From positions 2,914,001 to 2,978,000 of the forward strand of contig NZ_CP092431.1 of the NCBI RefSeq assembly GCF_022385335.1: 64,000 nucleotides of DNA, written 5' to 3'. Source of the stretch: Streptomyces deccanensis (lineage in GTDB: Bacteria; Actinomycetota; Actinomycetes; Streptomycetales; Streptomycetaceae). Of this stretch, positions 40,015 through 48,780 are shown piece after piece (positions within the stretch are counted from its first letter, which is position 1; each line of letters opens with the position of its first letter). A model generated the notes under the pieces. That model was not told the origin of the DNA and did no database searches. It saw only the letters and a list, made by a program, of their open reading frames with translations. A program made the translations under genes and the position numbers.

Positions 40015-40881
40015 ATGACGCAGCTTTCGGCTGCCCAGACGAAGCCCTCCGACGGGAGCAAGGCGCTGTACGGGGGCAAGGGCACACGCCGTATCACCGT
40101 CCGGGACATCGCCCTCGCCAAGGAACGCGGCGAGAAGTGGCCCATGCTCACCGCCTACGACGCGATGACCGCGTCCGTCTTCGACGAGGCCGGCATCCCG
40201 GTGATGCTCGTCGGCGACTCCGCGGGCAACTGCCACCTCGGGTACGAGTCGACCGTGCCCGTCACCCTCGACGAGATGACCATGCTCTCCGCGGCCGTCG
40301 TACGGGGCACCAGCCGCGCCCTGATCGTCGGCGACCTGCCCTTCGGCTCCTACCAGGAAGGCCCGGTGCAGGCGCTGCGCTCGGCGACCCGGCTGGTCAA
40401 GGAGGCCGGGGTCGGCGCGGTCAAGCTGGAGGGCGGCGAGCGGTCGCACCGCCAGATCGAGCTGCTCGTCGAGTCCGGCATCCCCGTGATGGCCCACATC
40501 GGCCTCACGCCGCAGTCCGTCAACGCGATGGGCTACCGCGTGCAGGGGCGCGGCGAGGAGGCCGCGCAGCAGTTGCTGCGCGACGCCAAGGCCGTCCAGG
40601 ACGCGGGCGCGTTCGCGGTCGTCCTGGAGCTGGTTCCCGCGGAGCTGGCGGCCGAGGTCACGCGGGTGCTGCACATTCCGACGGTCGGCATCGGTGCCGG
40701 GGCCGAGACGGACGCGCAGGTGCTCGTGTGGACCGACATGCTCGGGCTGACGGGTGGGCGGGTGCCGAAGTTCGTCAAGAAGTACGCGGATCTCCGTACG
40801 GTCATGGGGGACGCGGCGAAGGCGTTCGCGGAGGACGTCGTGGGCGGGACGTTCCCGCTGGAGGAGCACTCCGTCCACTAG
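40015..40881 (+). CDS. panB: 3-methyl-2-oxobutanoate hydroxymethyltransferase
   Basis: A 288-aa PanB, first enzyme of pantothenate synthesis, transferring a hydroxymethyl group from methylenetetrahydrofolate to 2-oxoisovalerate. Conserved segments: WPMLTAYDAMTASVFDEAGI, VMLVGDSAGNCHLGY (metal-site Asp at 68), KLEGGERSHRQ, MAHIGLTPQSVNAMGYRVQG and PTVGIGAGAETDAQVLVWTD. The ATG at 40015 is preceded by AAGGAG. Single gene; panC and panD are not in the window. Confidence 0.96.
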   Translation: MTQLSAAQTKPSDGSKALYGGKGTRRITVRDIALAKERGEKWPMLTAYDAMTASVFDEAGIPVMLVGDSAGNCHLGYESTVPVTLDEMTMLSAAVVRGTSRALIVGDLPFGSYQEGPVQALRSATRLVKEAGVGAVKLEGGERSHRQIELLVESGIPVMAHIGLTPQSVNAMGYRVQGRGEEAAQQLLRDAKAVQDAGAFAVVLELVPAELAAEVTRVLHIPTVGIGAGAETDAQVLVWTDMLGLTGGRVPKFVKKYADLRTVMGDAAKAFAEDVVGGTFPLEEHSVH

Positions 40882-40937
40882 GCCCTCCGGGTCGGCTGGG
40901 CCGGGTGCGTTGTCGGGTGCGGGTGCGTGGGGGCTGG

Positions 40938-40990
40938 TCGCGCAGTTCCCCGCGCCCCTGAGAAGCAGGGGCTGCGCCCCATGCTTTTCA
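40938..40990. repeat. Dispersed inverted repeat, one arm only
   Basis: The 22-bp left arm (starts TCGCGCAGTTCCCCGCG) is intact and followed by a hairpin GGGGCTGCGCCCC, but the right arm is absent. It lies 57 bp after panB. Confidence 0.85.
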
Positions 40991-41028
40991 GGCCCGCAGA
41001 ACCTGGTCACCTTCTCCCGCGTGTAGGC

Positions 41029-41050
41029 GGTCTGTCGGTGGTCTGTCGGT
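41029..41050 (+). promoter_or_regulatory. 11-bp tandem repeat before the DrrAB-type operon (SARP-like site)
   Basis: GGTCTGTCGGT occurs twice in perfect tandem (41029-41039, 41040-41050), 23-44 bp before the ATP-binding gene. SARP activators are known to bind direct repeats with 11-bp periodicity near the -10 region, and a SARP gene converges on this operon. Direct regulation is inference. Confidence 0.5.
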
Positions 41051-41072
41051 CGGCTCTGGGACCGTCGTCCTC

Positions 41073-42098
41073 ATGACACGAATCGACAAGAACGCCAGCG
41101 GCGCGAAGGGCGCTGTCGCCGTGCGGGGGCTGGTCAAGCACTACGGGGAGACCAGGGCGCTGGACGGTGTCGACCTCGACGTGCGGGAGGGCACGGTGAT
41201 GGGCGTGCTCGGCCCCAACGGGGCGGGCAAGACCACGCTCGTGCGGTGCCTGTCCACGCTGATCACACCGGACGCGGGGCAGGCGACCGTGGCCGGGTAC
41301 GACGTCGTACGGCAGCCGCGCCAGCTGCGCCGGGTGATCGGCCTGACCGGCCAGTACGCCTCCGTGGACGAGAAGCTGTCCGGCTTCGAGAACCTGTACA
41401 TGATCGGCCGGCTGCTCGACCTGCCCCGCAAGGAGGCGAAGAGCCGCGCGGCCGGTCTGCTGGAGCGGTTCTCGCTGACCGACGCCGCCGGGCGCCCGGC
41501 GGGGACGTACTCCGGCGGGATGCGGCGGCGGCTCGACCTGGCCGCTTCCATGATCGGCAGCCCGGCCGTGCTGTACCTGGACGAGCCGACGACCGGTCTG
41601 GACCCGCACACCCGCAACGAGGTGTGGGCCGAGGTGAAGCGGATGGTCGGCGACGGCGTGACCGTGCTGCTGACCACCCAGTACATGGAGGAGGCCGAGC
41701 AGCTGGCCTCCGAGCTGACCGTGATCGACCGGGGGAAGGTCATCGCGGGCGGCCGGATCGAGGAGCTGAAGGCGCAGGTCGGCGGGCGTACGCTCCGGGT
41801 CCGGACGGCCGACCCGGTGCACCTGCGCCCGCTGGCCGCGGAGCTGGACGGCCTGGGCATCACCGGGCTCGCCACCACCACCGTGGACGCCGAGACCGGC
41901 ACCCTCTCCGTGCCGATCCTCAGCGACGAGCAGCTGACCGCCGTCGTCGGCGCGATCACCGCGCGCGGCGTCACCATCGCCTCGATCAGCACCGAACTGC
42001 CCAGCCTGGACGAGGTGTTCCTGTCGCTCACCGGTCACAAGGCCAGTGCGGCGCAGGACGCCGTCCCGTCCCCCGCGTACGAAGAGGTATCCGTATGA
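41073..42098 (+). CDS. ABC transporter ATP-binding protein, DrrA type
   Basis: A 341-aa ATPase of the daunorubicin-resistance family. Walker A GPNGAGKTTLVRCL (near residue 47), signature YSGGMRRRLDLAASM, Walker B VLYLDEPTTGLDPHTRNEVW, then a DrrA-type C-terminal domain ending in SLDEVFLSLTGHK. It powers export by the adjoining permease, with which it overlaps by 4 bp (ATGA), showing translational coupling. No ribosome binding site precedes the ATG. The substrate is unknown and no biosynthetic genes are nearby. Confidence 0.93.
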   Translation: MTRIDKNASGAKGAVAVRGLVKHYGETRALDGVDLDVREGTVMGVLGPNGAGKTTLVRCLSTLITPDAGQATVAGYDVVRQPRQLRRVIGLTGQYASVDEKLSGFENLYMIGRLLDLPRKEAKSRAAGLLERFSLTDAAGRPAGTYSGGMRRRLDLAASMIGSPAVLYLDEPTTGLDPHTRNEVWAEVKRMVGDGVTVLLTTQYMEEAEQLASELTVIDRGKVIAGGRIEELKAQVGGRTLRVRTADPVHLRPLAAELDGLGITGLATTTVDAETGTLSVPILSDEQLTAVVGAITARGVTIASISTELPSLDEVFLSLTGHKASAAQDAVPSPAYEEVSV

Positions 42099-42913
42099 GT
42101 GCCGCCACCCTGCCCACCACCGGTGAGGCCGACGGCCGGATCGGGCCGCGGGCCCATGCCCGGCACACCGGCGCGCTCATTCGGCGCAATCTGCTGTGGA
42201 TCCGGCAGAACCCCGAGTCGATGTTCGACGCGGTCCTGATGCCGATCGTCTTCACCCTGCTCTTCGTGTACGTCTTCGGCGGCTCCATCGGGCAGGCGCT
42301 GGGCGGCGGCCAGGAGCAGTACGTGCAGTACGTGGTGCCCGGCCTGATGGCGATGACGGGCATGAACATGGCCATGGGGGTCGGCACCGGGTTCAACGAG
42401 GATTTCCAGAAAGGCATCATGGACCGTTTCCGGTCCCTGCCGATCGGCCGTTCCTCGGTGCTGCTCGCGAAGATCTCCGTCGAGCTGCTGCGCAATCTGG
42501 TCGCCACGACGATCCTGCTGACCGTCGGTGTCCTCGTCGGCTTCGACGTCACCAGCTGGCCGGGGCTGTTCGCCGCGGTGGGTCTGTCCGTCGTCTTCGG
42601 CTCGTCCCTGATGTGGATCTTCCTGGTGCTCGGCGTGACGCTGAACAGCGCGCAGTCCGTGCAGGGCGTCGGCTTCCTGGTCCTGTTCCCGCTACAGTTC
42701 GGCTCGTCGATCTTCGCGCCGACGCAGTCCATGCCGGGCTGGCTGCAGGCGTTCACCGACTACAACCCGCTGTCGTCCCTCGCGGACGCGGCGCGCGGGC
42801 TGATGACGGGCGGCCCCGTCGCCCATGACCTGCTGGTCACCGTCGGCTGGTCGGTGGCTCTGACGGCGGTCATGGCACCCATCGCGATCCACAAGTTCAA
42901 GACCAAGAACTGA
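42095..42913 (+). CDS. ABC-2 type permease, DrrB type
   Basis: A 272-aa membrane component with six predicted helices, starting after ALIRRNLLWIRQNPESMFDA; it contains PIVFTLLFVYVFGGSIGQAL and FPLQFGSSIFAPTQSMPGWL followed by FTDYNPLSSLADAARGL, typical of DrrB exporters. It overlaps the ATPase gene by ATGA and ends only 2 bp from the stop of the convergent SARP gene, leaving no space for a terminator between them. Confidence 0.93.
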   Translation: MSAATLPTTGEADGRIGPRAHARHTGALIRRNLLWIRQNPESMFDAVLMPIVFTLLFVYVFGGSIGQALGGGQEQYVQYVVPGLMAMTGMNMAMGVGTGFNEDFQKGIMDRFRSLPIGRSSVLLAKISVELLRNLVATTILLTVGVLVGFDVTSWPGLFAAVGLSVVFGSSLMWIFLVLGVTLNSAQSVQGVGFLVLFPLQFGSSIFAPTQSMPGWLQAFTDYNPLSSLADAARGLMTGGPVAHDLLVTVGWSVALTAVMAPIAIHKFKTKN

Positions 42914-42915
42914 CC

Positions 42916-45900
42916 TCAGACGAGGGCGGCGGCCTCCTCACGGGAGAGGGCGCCGCCCTCGGCGTACGCCCGCTCGTATGCCGCGTCGTCCAGCAGCGCC
43001 CGGACCTCTCGCTCGGCCTGCGCGCGGGCCTCGACCTCCCACGGGCTGGAGAGGTGGCGCGGCGGCAGATGCGCGTCGGCGGCGCCGAGGAGGCGGGCCG
43101 CGTCCAAGGCGCGGGCACCGCCGTCGACCCCGGCGACGGACAGCGCGGCGGTGACGAAGTGGAGGGAGGGCATATGGGGCGTGACCACCAGGGACAGCTT
43201 GTCCAGGCTCCGCTCCAGGGCCTGACGGATCAGCCGCAGCGCCTCCTCGTGGCGTCCGACCGCGCCCTCCAGCCAGCCCTCGACACCGAGGACGTACCCG
43301 GCGAAGAGCACGAAGTGGGCGGCCTCGAAGTCCTCGCGCAGCAGGACGAGTTGTCGGCGGGCCTCGGCCTGCCGTCCGGTGCGGCCGAGCCGCACGGCGA
43401 GGAAGAGGCGGGCCGCGGGCACCGCCTCCCGGGCGGCGTGCCGCCCGGCGTCCAGCACGTCGAACAGCATCTTCTCGCCCCGCTCGCCCTCGCCGCCCTC
43501 CACCAGCACGCTGCCGAGCCGGACGCCGAGGACGCCCAACTGGGCGTTGGTGCCGAGCCGTTCGGCATACCCGATGGCCCGCTGGAAATCCGCGGCGGCG
43601 GCCGCGAACTCACCCTGGCGCTCCCTGGCCTCACCGCGCGCGGAGAGCGCCTCGGCGGCGCCCCAGGCGTCCCCGAGCCGGTCGAAGATCTCCAGCGACT
43701 CGTCGGCGTCGACGGTGGCGTCGCCGGCCCAGTCGCTGCGGTTGGCGAGGATGTTGGCCCTCATCTGCAGGGTCTGCGCCAGCTCCCAGGTGTAGCCGAG
43801 TTCGCGGCAGGTGCGGATGTTGGCGTCCAGGATGGCGCGCAGCCGGTCCATGTCGCCGGTCAGCAGGACGGCGTAGAACCACATGAACCCGGGGAAGCGG
43901 CAGGTCTGCGGCTGGCCCGGCCGGTAGGTCCCGCTGATGACCCGCAGCCGCTCCTGGCCCTCGGGCGTCTCCCAGGCGGGCAGGTCCATGTCCATGCAGG
44001 CCAGATGGACGAGATGCACGCCGCGCCGGGCCTCGTCGAGGACGTCCGGGCTCATCGGCGGCTGACTGTCGACGGCCCGCCCGCGCAGGTCCGGCACGGG
44101 GCGCGCGGGGGCGGTGAAGGGGTCCGGGCCGAGGTCCTTGACCTGGGTGGACCAGTGCCGGGCCTCGGTCTTCAGGTCGCGCATCTGCCAGTACCAGCAC
44201 AGCGCCAGGGTCAGACAGAGCGCCTCCTGCTCGTCCCGCTCGGCGACGGCGCGTCTGAGCGCGGTGCGGAAGTTCTCGTACTCCAGCTCCAGCAGCTCGA
44301 TCGCGGCGCGCTGGCCGGAGCCGCGCAGCAACGGGTCGGTGGCGCGGGCGAGTTCGCGGTAGTACGTGAGGTGCGCGCGTTCGGCGGCGGGGCGGGTGCC
44401 CGTCTCGTCGAGCCGTTCGCCGGCGTACTCGACGACGGTCTCCAGGAGGCGGTAGCGCATCTCGGTGCCCGCGCCCGCCGAAGGGGCCGCCACGACGAGG
44501 GACTTGTCGACGAGGGAGCCGAGCGCGTCCAGCGCGGCGGGGCCGCAGACGGCCTCGGCGGCGGCCAGGTCGCAGCCGCCGGCGAACACCGACAGCCGTC
44601 GCAGGACGTCCCGTTCGTCCTCGTCGAGGAGCTCCCAGGACCAGTCGACGACGGCGCGCAGGGTCTGCTGCCGGGGCAGCACGGTACGGCTGCCCGAGGT
44701 GAGCAGCCGGAAGCGGTCGTCGAGACGGTCGGCGATCTGGCGGGGCGTCAGCATCCGCAGCCGGGCCGCCGCCAGCTCGATCGCGAGCGGCAGTCCGTCG
44801 AGGCGGCGGCAGATCTCGGCGGCGGCCTCCGGGTCGGCGTCGACGGTGAACCCGGGCCGGGCGGCCGCTCCCCGGTCGGCGAGCAGGCGCAGCGCGTGGG
44901 GTTCCGTCAGCGGTTCCACCGGACGCAGCAACTCCCCCGGTACGCCGAGGGGTTCGCGGCTGGTGGCCAGGACGGTCAGCCCCGGGCACCGTCGCAGGAG
45001 GTGGTCGACGAGGTGGGCGGCGGCGTCCACGACGTGTTCGCAGTTGTCGAGGATCAGCAGCATGCGGCGGCCGGCGCAGTGCTCGGCGAGGCGGACCAGG
45101 GGGTCGTCGGGGCGGTCCGCCGCGACGCGCATCTCCTCGGCGCCGGCGCCCCGCAGGACGGTCTCGCGGGCGCCGAGGGCGGTGAGGACGGCCTCCGGGA
45201 CGTTCGCGGGATCGTCCACGGGGGCGAGTTCGGCCAGCCAGACGCCGTCCGGCATGGCTGCGGCCACCGCGTCGCCGGCCTCTTGGGAGAGGCGGGTCTT
45301 TCCCGCGCCGCCGGGGCCGAGGAGGGTCACGAGGCGGGTGGCGGTGAGGTCGTCGCGGATGGTGTCTATGTCGGTGTCCCGGCCGACGAAGGAGGTGAGG
45401 CGGGCGCGGAGGTTGCCCGGGGGGCGGGTGGGGTGGCGGTGCGGTTTTGCGCCCCCGCCGCCCCTACCCGTCCCATCCTCAAGGGGCTGCGCCCCTTTGA
45501 CCCCCAAGCGTCCCTCCGGTGGGGGCTGGTCGCGCAGTTCCCCGCGCCCCTGACGGGGCGCGGTTTCGTTCGCGCGCAGCAGTTCTGTGTGCAGTCTGCT
45601 GAGGACCGGGCCCGGGCTCGTGCCCAGGCGGTCGGCCAGGAGGCGGCGTATCTGCTCGTAGGCGGCCAGGGCCTCCGCCGTGCGGCCGGTGTCGCGGAGG
45701 GCGCGGAGGCGGAGGGCCTGGAGGGGTTCGTCGAAGGGGTGGGTGTCGCAGAGGGCGGTGAGGTCCGGGAGGGCGGTGTCGGGGCGGCCCAGGGCGAGGG
45801 CGGCGTCGAGGCGGGTGCGGTGGGCGTCGAGGCGACGGGTCTCCCAGCGGGCGGCCTCGGCGGCGCGGTCGGGGAGGTCGGCGAGGGGCGGGCCCTGCCA

Positions 45901-46287
45901 GAGGGCGAGGGCGTCGTCGAGGACGTCGGCGGCCTTGGCCGGGTCACCGTCGGCGAACGCGCGGGCGCCCTCGTCCGCGAGGCGTTCGAAGCGGTGCAGG
46001 TCGACGTCGTCCCGGGTGGCCGTGAGCCGGTAGCCGCCGTTCACCGAGGCGACCGCGTCCGGGCCGAGCGCCCTGCGCAGCCGTCCGACCAGCGCCTGCA
46101 GCGCGCCCGGCGCGTCGGCGGGCGGGTCGTCGGCCCACACCTCGTCGACGAGGACGGTCGCGGGCACCGTACGTCCCGGTCGCAGCGCGAGCACGGTCAA
46201 CAGAGCGCGCAGCCGCGCGCCCCCGACGGGGACGGGGGTGCCGTCGGACTGCAGGGCCTGGGTGGTGCCGAGGATGCGGTAGCGCAC
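42916..46287 (-). CDS. AfsR/SARP-family regulator with BTAD, NB-ARC ATPase and C-terminal repeats
   Basis: A 1123-aa regulator. Residues 1-93: OmpR-like winged helix (MRYRILGTTQALQSDGTPVP to GGYRLTATRDD). About 100-238: bacterial transcriptional activator domain (DVDLHRFERLADEG on, with LQALRLRALRDTGRTAEALA). About 239-290: an odd Gly/Pro/Arg linker (RQGRGELRDQPPPEG) translated from the dispersed repeat. Then SFVGRDTDI and an NB-ARC ATPase with Walker A LLGPGGAGKTRLS (near 329) and LLILDNCEHVVDAA. The remaining C-terminal part is helical, TPR-like. Such proteins activate secondary-metabolite or regulatory genes. The only neighbour is the DrrAB-type exporter, whose promoter has an 11-bp direct repeat. 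Confidence 0.92.
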   Translation of the reverse strand: MRYRILGTTQALQSDGTPVPVGGARLRALLTVLALRPGRTVPATVLVDEVWADDPPADAPGALQALVGRLRRALGPDAVASVNGGYRLTATRDDVDLHRFERLADEGARAFADGDPAKAADVLDDALALWQGPPLADLPDRAAEAARWETRRLDAHRTRLDAALALGRPDTALPDLTALCDTHPFDEPLQALRLRALRDTGRTAEALAAYEQIRRLLADRLGTSPGPVLSRLHTELLRANETAPRQGRGELRDQPPPEGRLGVKGAQPLEDGTGRGGGGAKPHRHPTRPPGNLRARLTSFVGRDTDIDTIRDDLTATRLVTLLGPGGAGKTRLSQEAGDAVAAAMPDGVWLAELAPVDDPANVPEAVLTALGARETVLRGAGAEEMRVAADRPDDPLVRLAEHCAGRRMLLILDNCEHVVDAAAHLVDHLLRRCPGLTVLATSREPLGVPGELLRPVEPLTEPHALRLLADRGAAARPGFTVDADPEAAAEICRRLDGLPLAIELAAARLRMLTPRQIADRLDDRFRLLTSGSRTVLPRQQTLRAVVDWSWELLDEDERDVLRRLSVFAGGCDLAAAEAVCGPAALDALGSLVDKSLVVAAPSAGAGTEMRYRLLETVVEYAGERLDETGTRPAAERAHLTYYRELARATDPLLRGSGQRAAIELLELEYENFRTALRRAVAERDEQEALCLTLALCWYWQMRDLKTEARHWSTQVKDLGPDPFTAPARPVPDLRGRAVDSQPPMSPDVLDEARRGVHLVHLACMDMDLPAWETPEGQERLRVISGTYRPGQPQTCRFPGFMWFYAVLLTGDMDRLRAILDANIRTCRELGYTWELAQTLQMRANILANRSDWAGDATVDADESLEIFDRLGDAWGAAEALSARGEARERQGEFAAAAADFQRAIGYAERLGTNAQLGVLGVRLGSVLVEGGEGERGEKMLFDVLDAGRHAAREAVPAARLFLAVRLGRTGRQAEARRQLVLLREDFEAAHFVLFAGYVLGVEGWLEGAVGRHEEALRLIRQALERSLDKLSLVVTPHMPSLHFVTAALSVAGVDGGARALDAARLLGAADAHLPPRHLSSPWEVEARAQAEREVRALLDDAAYERAYAEGGALSREEAAALV
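45476..45563. repeat. Dispersed repeat inserted inside the SARP coding sequence
   Basis: The 22-bp arm (45530-45551) plus an AAGGGGCTGCGCCCCTT palindrome lie in frame within the SARP gene, at the junction of its activator and ATPase domains. The same elements in the same style are intergenic elsewhere in the window. Confidence 0.85.
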
Positions 46288-46408
46288 GGAGTCATTCTCG
46301 CCCGCCCCGCAGTCCTGACGAACTTCCTTTTAGCACGCCACCAGAGATCAGACAGCTAACTCATGGAACTCTCAGTTGCTGAGATACACTCACGCTACCT
46401 TCGCCGCC

Positions 46409-47812
46409 ATGGGAAGATCTCTGCGAGCACTCATCACTGTTCGGCTGACGGTCCGAACCGAATCGACCACCAGCCCTGAGCGGCAAATCGAAGAGTGCAG
46501 CTCCTTTTGTGCGTCGCGCGGCTGGGAGGTCGTAGGGGTCGCCAGTGACCTCTCGGTCTCCGCCACCGCCGTGCCACCATGGCGACGTCCGGAGCTGTCC
46601 CACTGGCTCGACGAACGCGCTCCCGAATTCGACGTCGTCGTCTTCTGGCGACTCGATCGGTTCGTTCGTCGAGTCAGTGATCTTCACAAGATGATCGAGT
46701 GGGCACAGAAGCACGGCGGCAAGGGCCTCGTATCCGCCACCGAACCGTTCGACCTCACGAGCCCGACGGGCAAGGCGACCGCCACCATGATCGCGACGTT
46801 CGCCCAGATGGAAGCCCGAGCCGCAGCCGAGCGGGTCGCCTCCTCGCGGGCGCACCTGCTCACCTCCACACGGTGGGGCGGGAGCTCTCCGCCGTTCGGC
46901 TTCAGGACGTACGCACGAGACGGAGCCCGTTACCTGGAGATCAATCCGGAGACGGCGGCTGTCGTGAAGGAGGCGGCCCAGCGCGTCATCGGCGGCGAAC
47001 CGGTCAACGCCATCTGCCGGGACTTCGAGGCGCGAGGGGTACCTGCGCCCGCGGACACGTACCAGCGCAACAAGTCGGGGAAGGACTTCGTCTGGTATCC
47101 GCGCACGCTGAAGGGGATCCTCACCTCGCCCACACTGCTCGGCTGGAAGACACGCAGCGTGGAGGTGCCCGGCAGGAAGTACAGGAAGCGTGAACTGGTT
47201 CGCGATCAGGAGGGCTGTCCGGTCCGTGTGGCCGAAGAAGTGCTGGACCAGGAGACCTTCGACCGTCTGCAGGGCGTCCTGGCCGATTCAGCCGCCCCGT
47301 CGGGCCGCCGTCCCGCGACACCCAGGACCCCGCTCCTCAACGTGATCAAGTGCGGCGGATGCGGCAAGAACCTTCAGCTGCACACGACCAGGAAGCGGCG
47401 GAAAGACGGTACGTACCGGATCACCGAGAAGATCCGCTGCCTTTCGCGCGTCGGCTCCCCGGCATGCCCCGGCTATGTGTTCGTTCCGGACGACGACATC
47501 GTCACCCCGATCCTGGGCATGCTGGTCAAGGAGTTTGGTGACACACCCGTCGTGCGCCGTGAATACGTCCGGCGAACCGGAGGCAGAAGTGAGGCCGACC
47601 TTCCGCCCCACGACATCGATGAGGATCGTTGGCAGTTCGTGCCCCTGGGTTCGACCTTCGCCGAGCGGTGGCTGAGCATGGGGGTCGCGGAGATCGGCGA
47701 GGACCTGATCCGCGCCGGCATCACGATCACATGTCATCCGCGAGAGCGCGGCGGCCATGTTCCGGACATTCCCGCAGACTTCCGTGAACGCCTTGCCAAG
47801 TTCCTGGTGTGA
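46409..47812 (+). CDS. Serine recombinase family protein with atypical active site
   Basis: A 467-aa large serine recombinase from the ATG at 46409. Order: resolvase catalytic domain (about 5-150, with TTSPERQIEECSSFCASRGW, VVFWRLDRFVRRVSDL and FAQMEARAAAERVASSRAHL), recombinase domain (from about 160, FGFRTYARDG), a zinc-ribbon-like segment (IKCGGCGKNLQL to CLSRVGSPACPGY) and a C-terminal domain. Actinobacterial relatives I recall have RLS before TTSPERQ, the Ser being the nucleophile; here it is R12-L13-T14. Codons look native. No phage or plasmid genes flank it, so it may be a remnant or a domesticated regulator. DNA upstream is AT-richer than the surroundings. Confidence 0.88.
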   Translation: MGRSLRALITVRLTVRTESTTSPERQIEECSSFCASRGWEVVGVASDLSVSATAVPPWRRPELSHWLDERAPEFDVVVFWRLDRFVRRVSDLHKMIEWAQKHGGKGLVSATEPFDLTSPTGKATATMIATFAQMEARAAAERVASSRAHLLTSTRWGGSSPPFGFRTYARDGARYLEINPETAAVVKEAAQRVIGGEPVNAICRDFEARGVPAPADTYQRNKSGKDFVWYPRTLKGILTSPTLLGWKTRSVEVPGRKYRKRELVRDQEGCPVRVAEEVLDQETFDRLQGVLADSAAPSGRRPATPRTPLLNVIKCGGCGKNLQLHTTRKRRKDGTYRITEKIRCLSRVGSPACPGYVFVPDDDIVTPILGMLVKEFGDTPVVRREYVRRTGGRSEADLPPHDIDEDRWQFVPLGSTFAERWLSMGVAEIGEDLIRAGITITCHPRERGGHVPDIPADFRERLAKFLV

Positions 47813-47971
47813 GAGGGGTCCCACCGCAGTTGGGCAGTTGGGCAGTTGGGCAGGTGCTGAACGGAGAATCGTCCCCGGGAGAGCAACCGTCTCTCAGAAC
47901 GTTGTCCTCATGTTCACCTGCACAGTCGCTTCCCCTCGCGCACCGACGGCCACATATCAGGAGCCCTGTAC

Positions 47972-48769
47972 ATGACCATCACCTCTCGCACCACCGACCA
48001 CCGGATCAGCCCGGTCTTCCTCGGGATCGTCGCCGTCATGGCGGTCACCGGTTGGGCGGTGTGGACAGGCTTCGCATCGGCGCCGGGGCTCGCCGTCTTC
48101 CTTTTCGTCACCTCGGCCTGGGTGGTCTCACTCTGTCTGCACGAGTACGCCCACGCCCGTACCGCGCTCCACAGCGGAGACATCACCGTCGGCACAAAAG
48201 GCTATTTGAGCCTCAACCCTCTCGCCTACACCCATGCCCTGCTCAGCATCGTGCTGCCCGTCGTGTTCGTGATCATGGGTGGGATCGGGCTGCCCGGTGG
48301 TGCGGTCTTCATCGAGCGGGGCCGGATCCAGGGGCGCTGGAAGCACAGTCTGATCTCGGCGGCGGGTCCGCTGACGAACGTGCTGTTCGCGGCCGTCTGC
48401 ACCGCGCCCTTCTGGCTGGGGGTCACCGACGGCGTCCCGGCGGCCTTCCTCTTCGCCCTCGCCTTCCTGGCGATGCTCCAGGTCACGGCGGCGATCCTGA
48501 ACTTCCTGCCGGTGCCCGGCCTGGACGGCTACGGCGTCATCGAGCCCTGGCTGTCGTACAAGATCCGTCGCCAGGTGGAGCCGCTGGCGCCCTTCGGGCT
48601 GCTGCTCGTGTTCGCGGTGCTGTGGATCCCGGCGGTGAACGGCGTGTTCTGGGACGTGATCGACGCGTTCATGCGGGGCCTCGGGATCGAGGACCAGCTG
48701 TCCGACTGCGGCTACTGGCTCTACCGCTTCTGGCGCGAGGACAGCGACATCTGCCTCACGGGGATGTGA
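47972..48769 (+). CDS. Site-2 protease (M50-family) membrane metalloprotease
   Basis: A 265-aa integral membrane protein. Zinc-binding H57-E58-Y-A-H61 lies in LCLHEYAHARTALHSGD and the third ligand is D185 in NFLPVPGLDGYG, the two canonical S2P motifs, each in a hydrophobic stretch. There is no PDZ domain, so it belongs to the compact type. Substrates are typically membrane-bound regulators; none is encoded beside it. The ATG at 47972 has AGGAG upstream. In the short gap before it, an 8-bp unit GCAGTTGG is repeated three times (47826-47849). Confidence 0.9.
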   Translation: MTITSRTTDHRISPVFLGIVAVMAVTGWAVWTGFASAPGLAVFLFVTSAWVVSLCLHEYAHARTALHSGDITVGTKGYLSLNPLAYTHALLSIVLPVVFVIMGGIGLPGGAVFIERGRIQGRWKHSLISAAGPLTNVLFAAVCTAPFWLGVTDGVPAAFLFALAFLAMLQVTAAILNFLPVPGLDGYGVIEPWLSYKIRRQVEPLAPFGLLLVFAVLWIPAVNGVFWDVIDAFMRGLGIEDQLSDCGYWLYRFWREDSDICLTGM

Positions 48770-48780
48770 CGGCCGCCTGA

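Noticed and set aside
43054..46359. A 1101-codon open frame on the plus strand over the SARP gene
   Set aside because: Antisense shadow; no recognisable domain, whereas the minus strand encodes winged helix, BTAD and NB-ARC motifs.
47826..47849. GCAGTTGG repeated three times as a regulatory array
   Set aside because: Only three short copies, no relation to other sites; more likely slippage.
46300..48000. Prophage or integrative element around the serine recombinase
   Set aside because: Only the recombinase itself looks mobile; flanking genes are ordinary and no att-like direct repeats or tRNA were found by eye.
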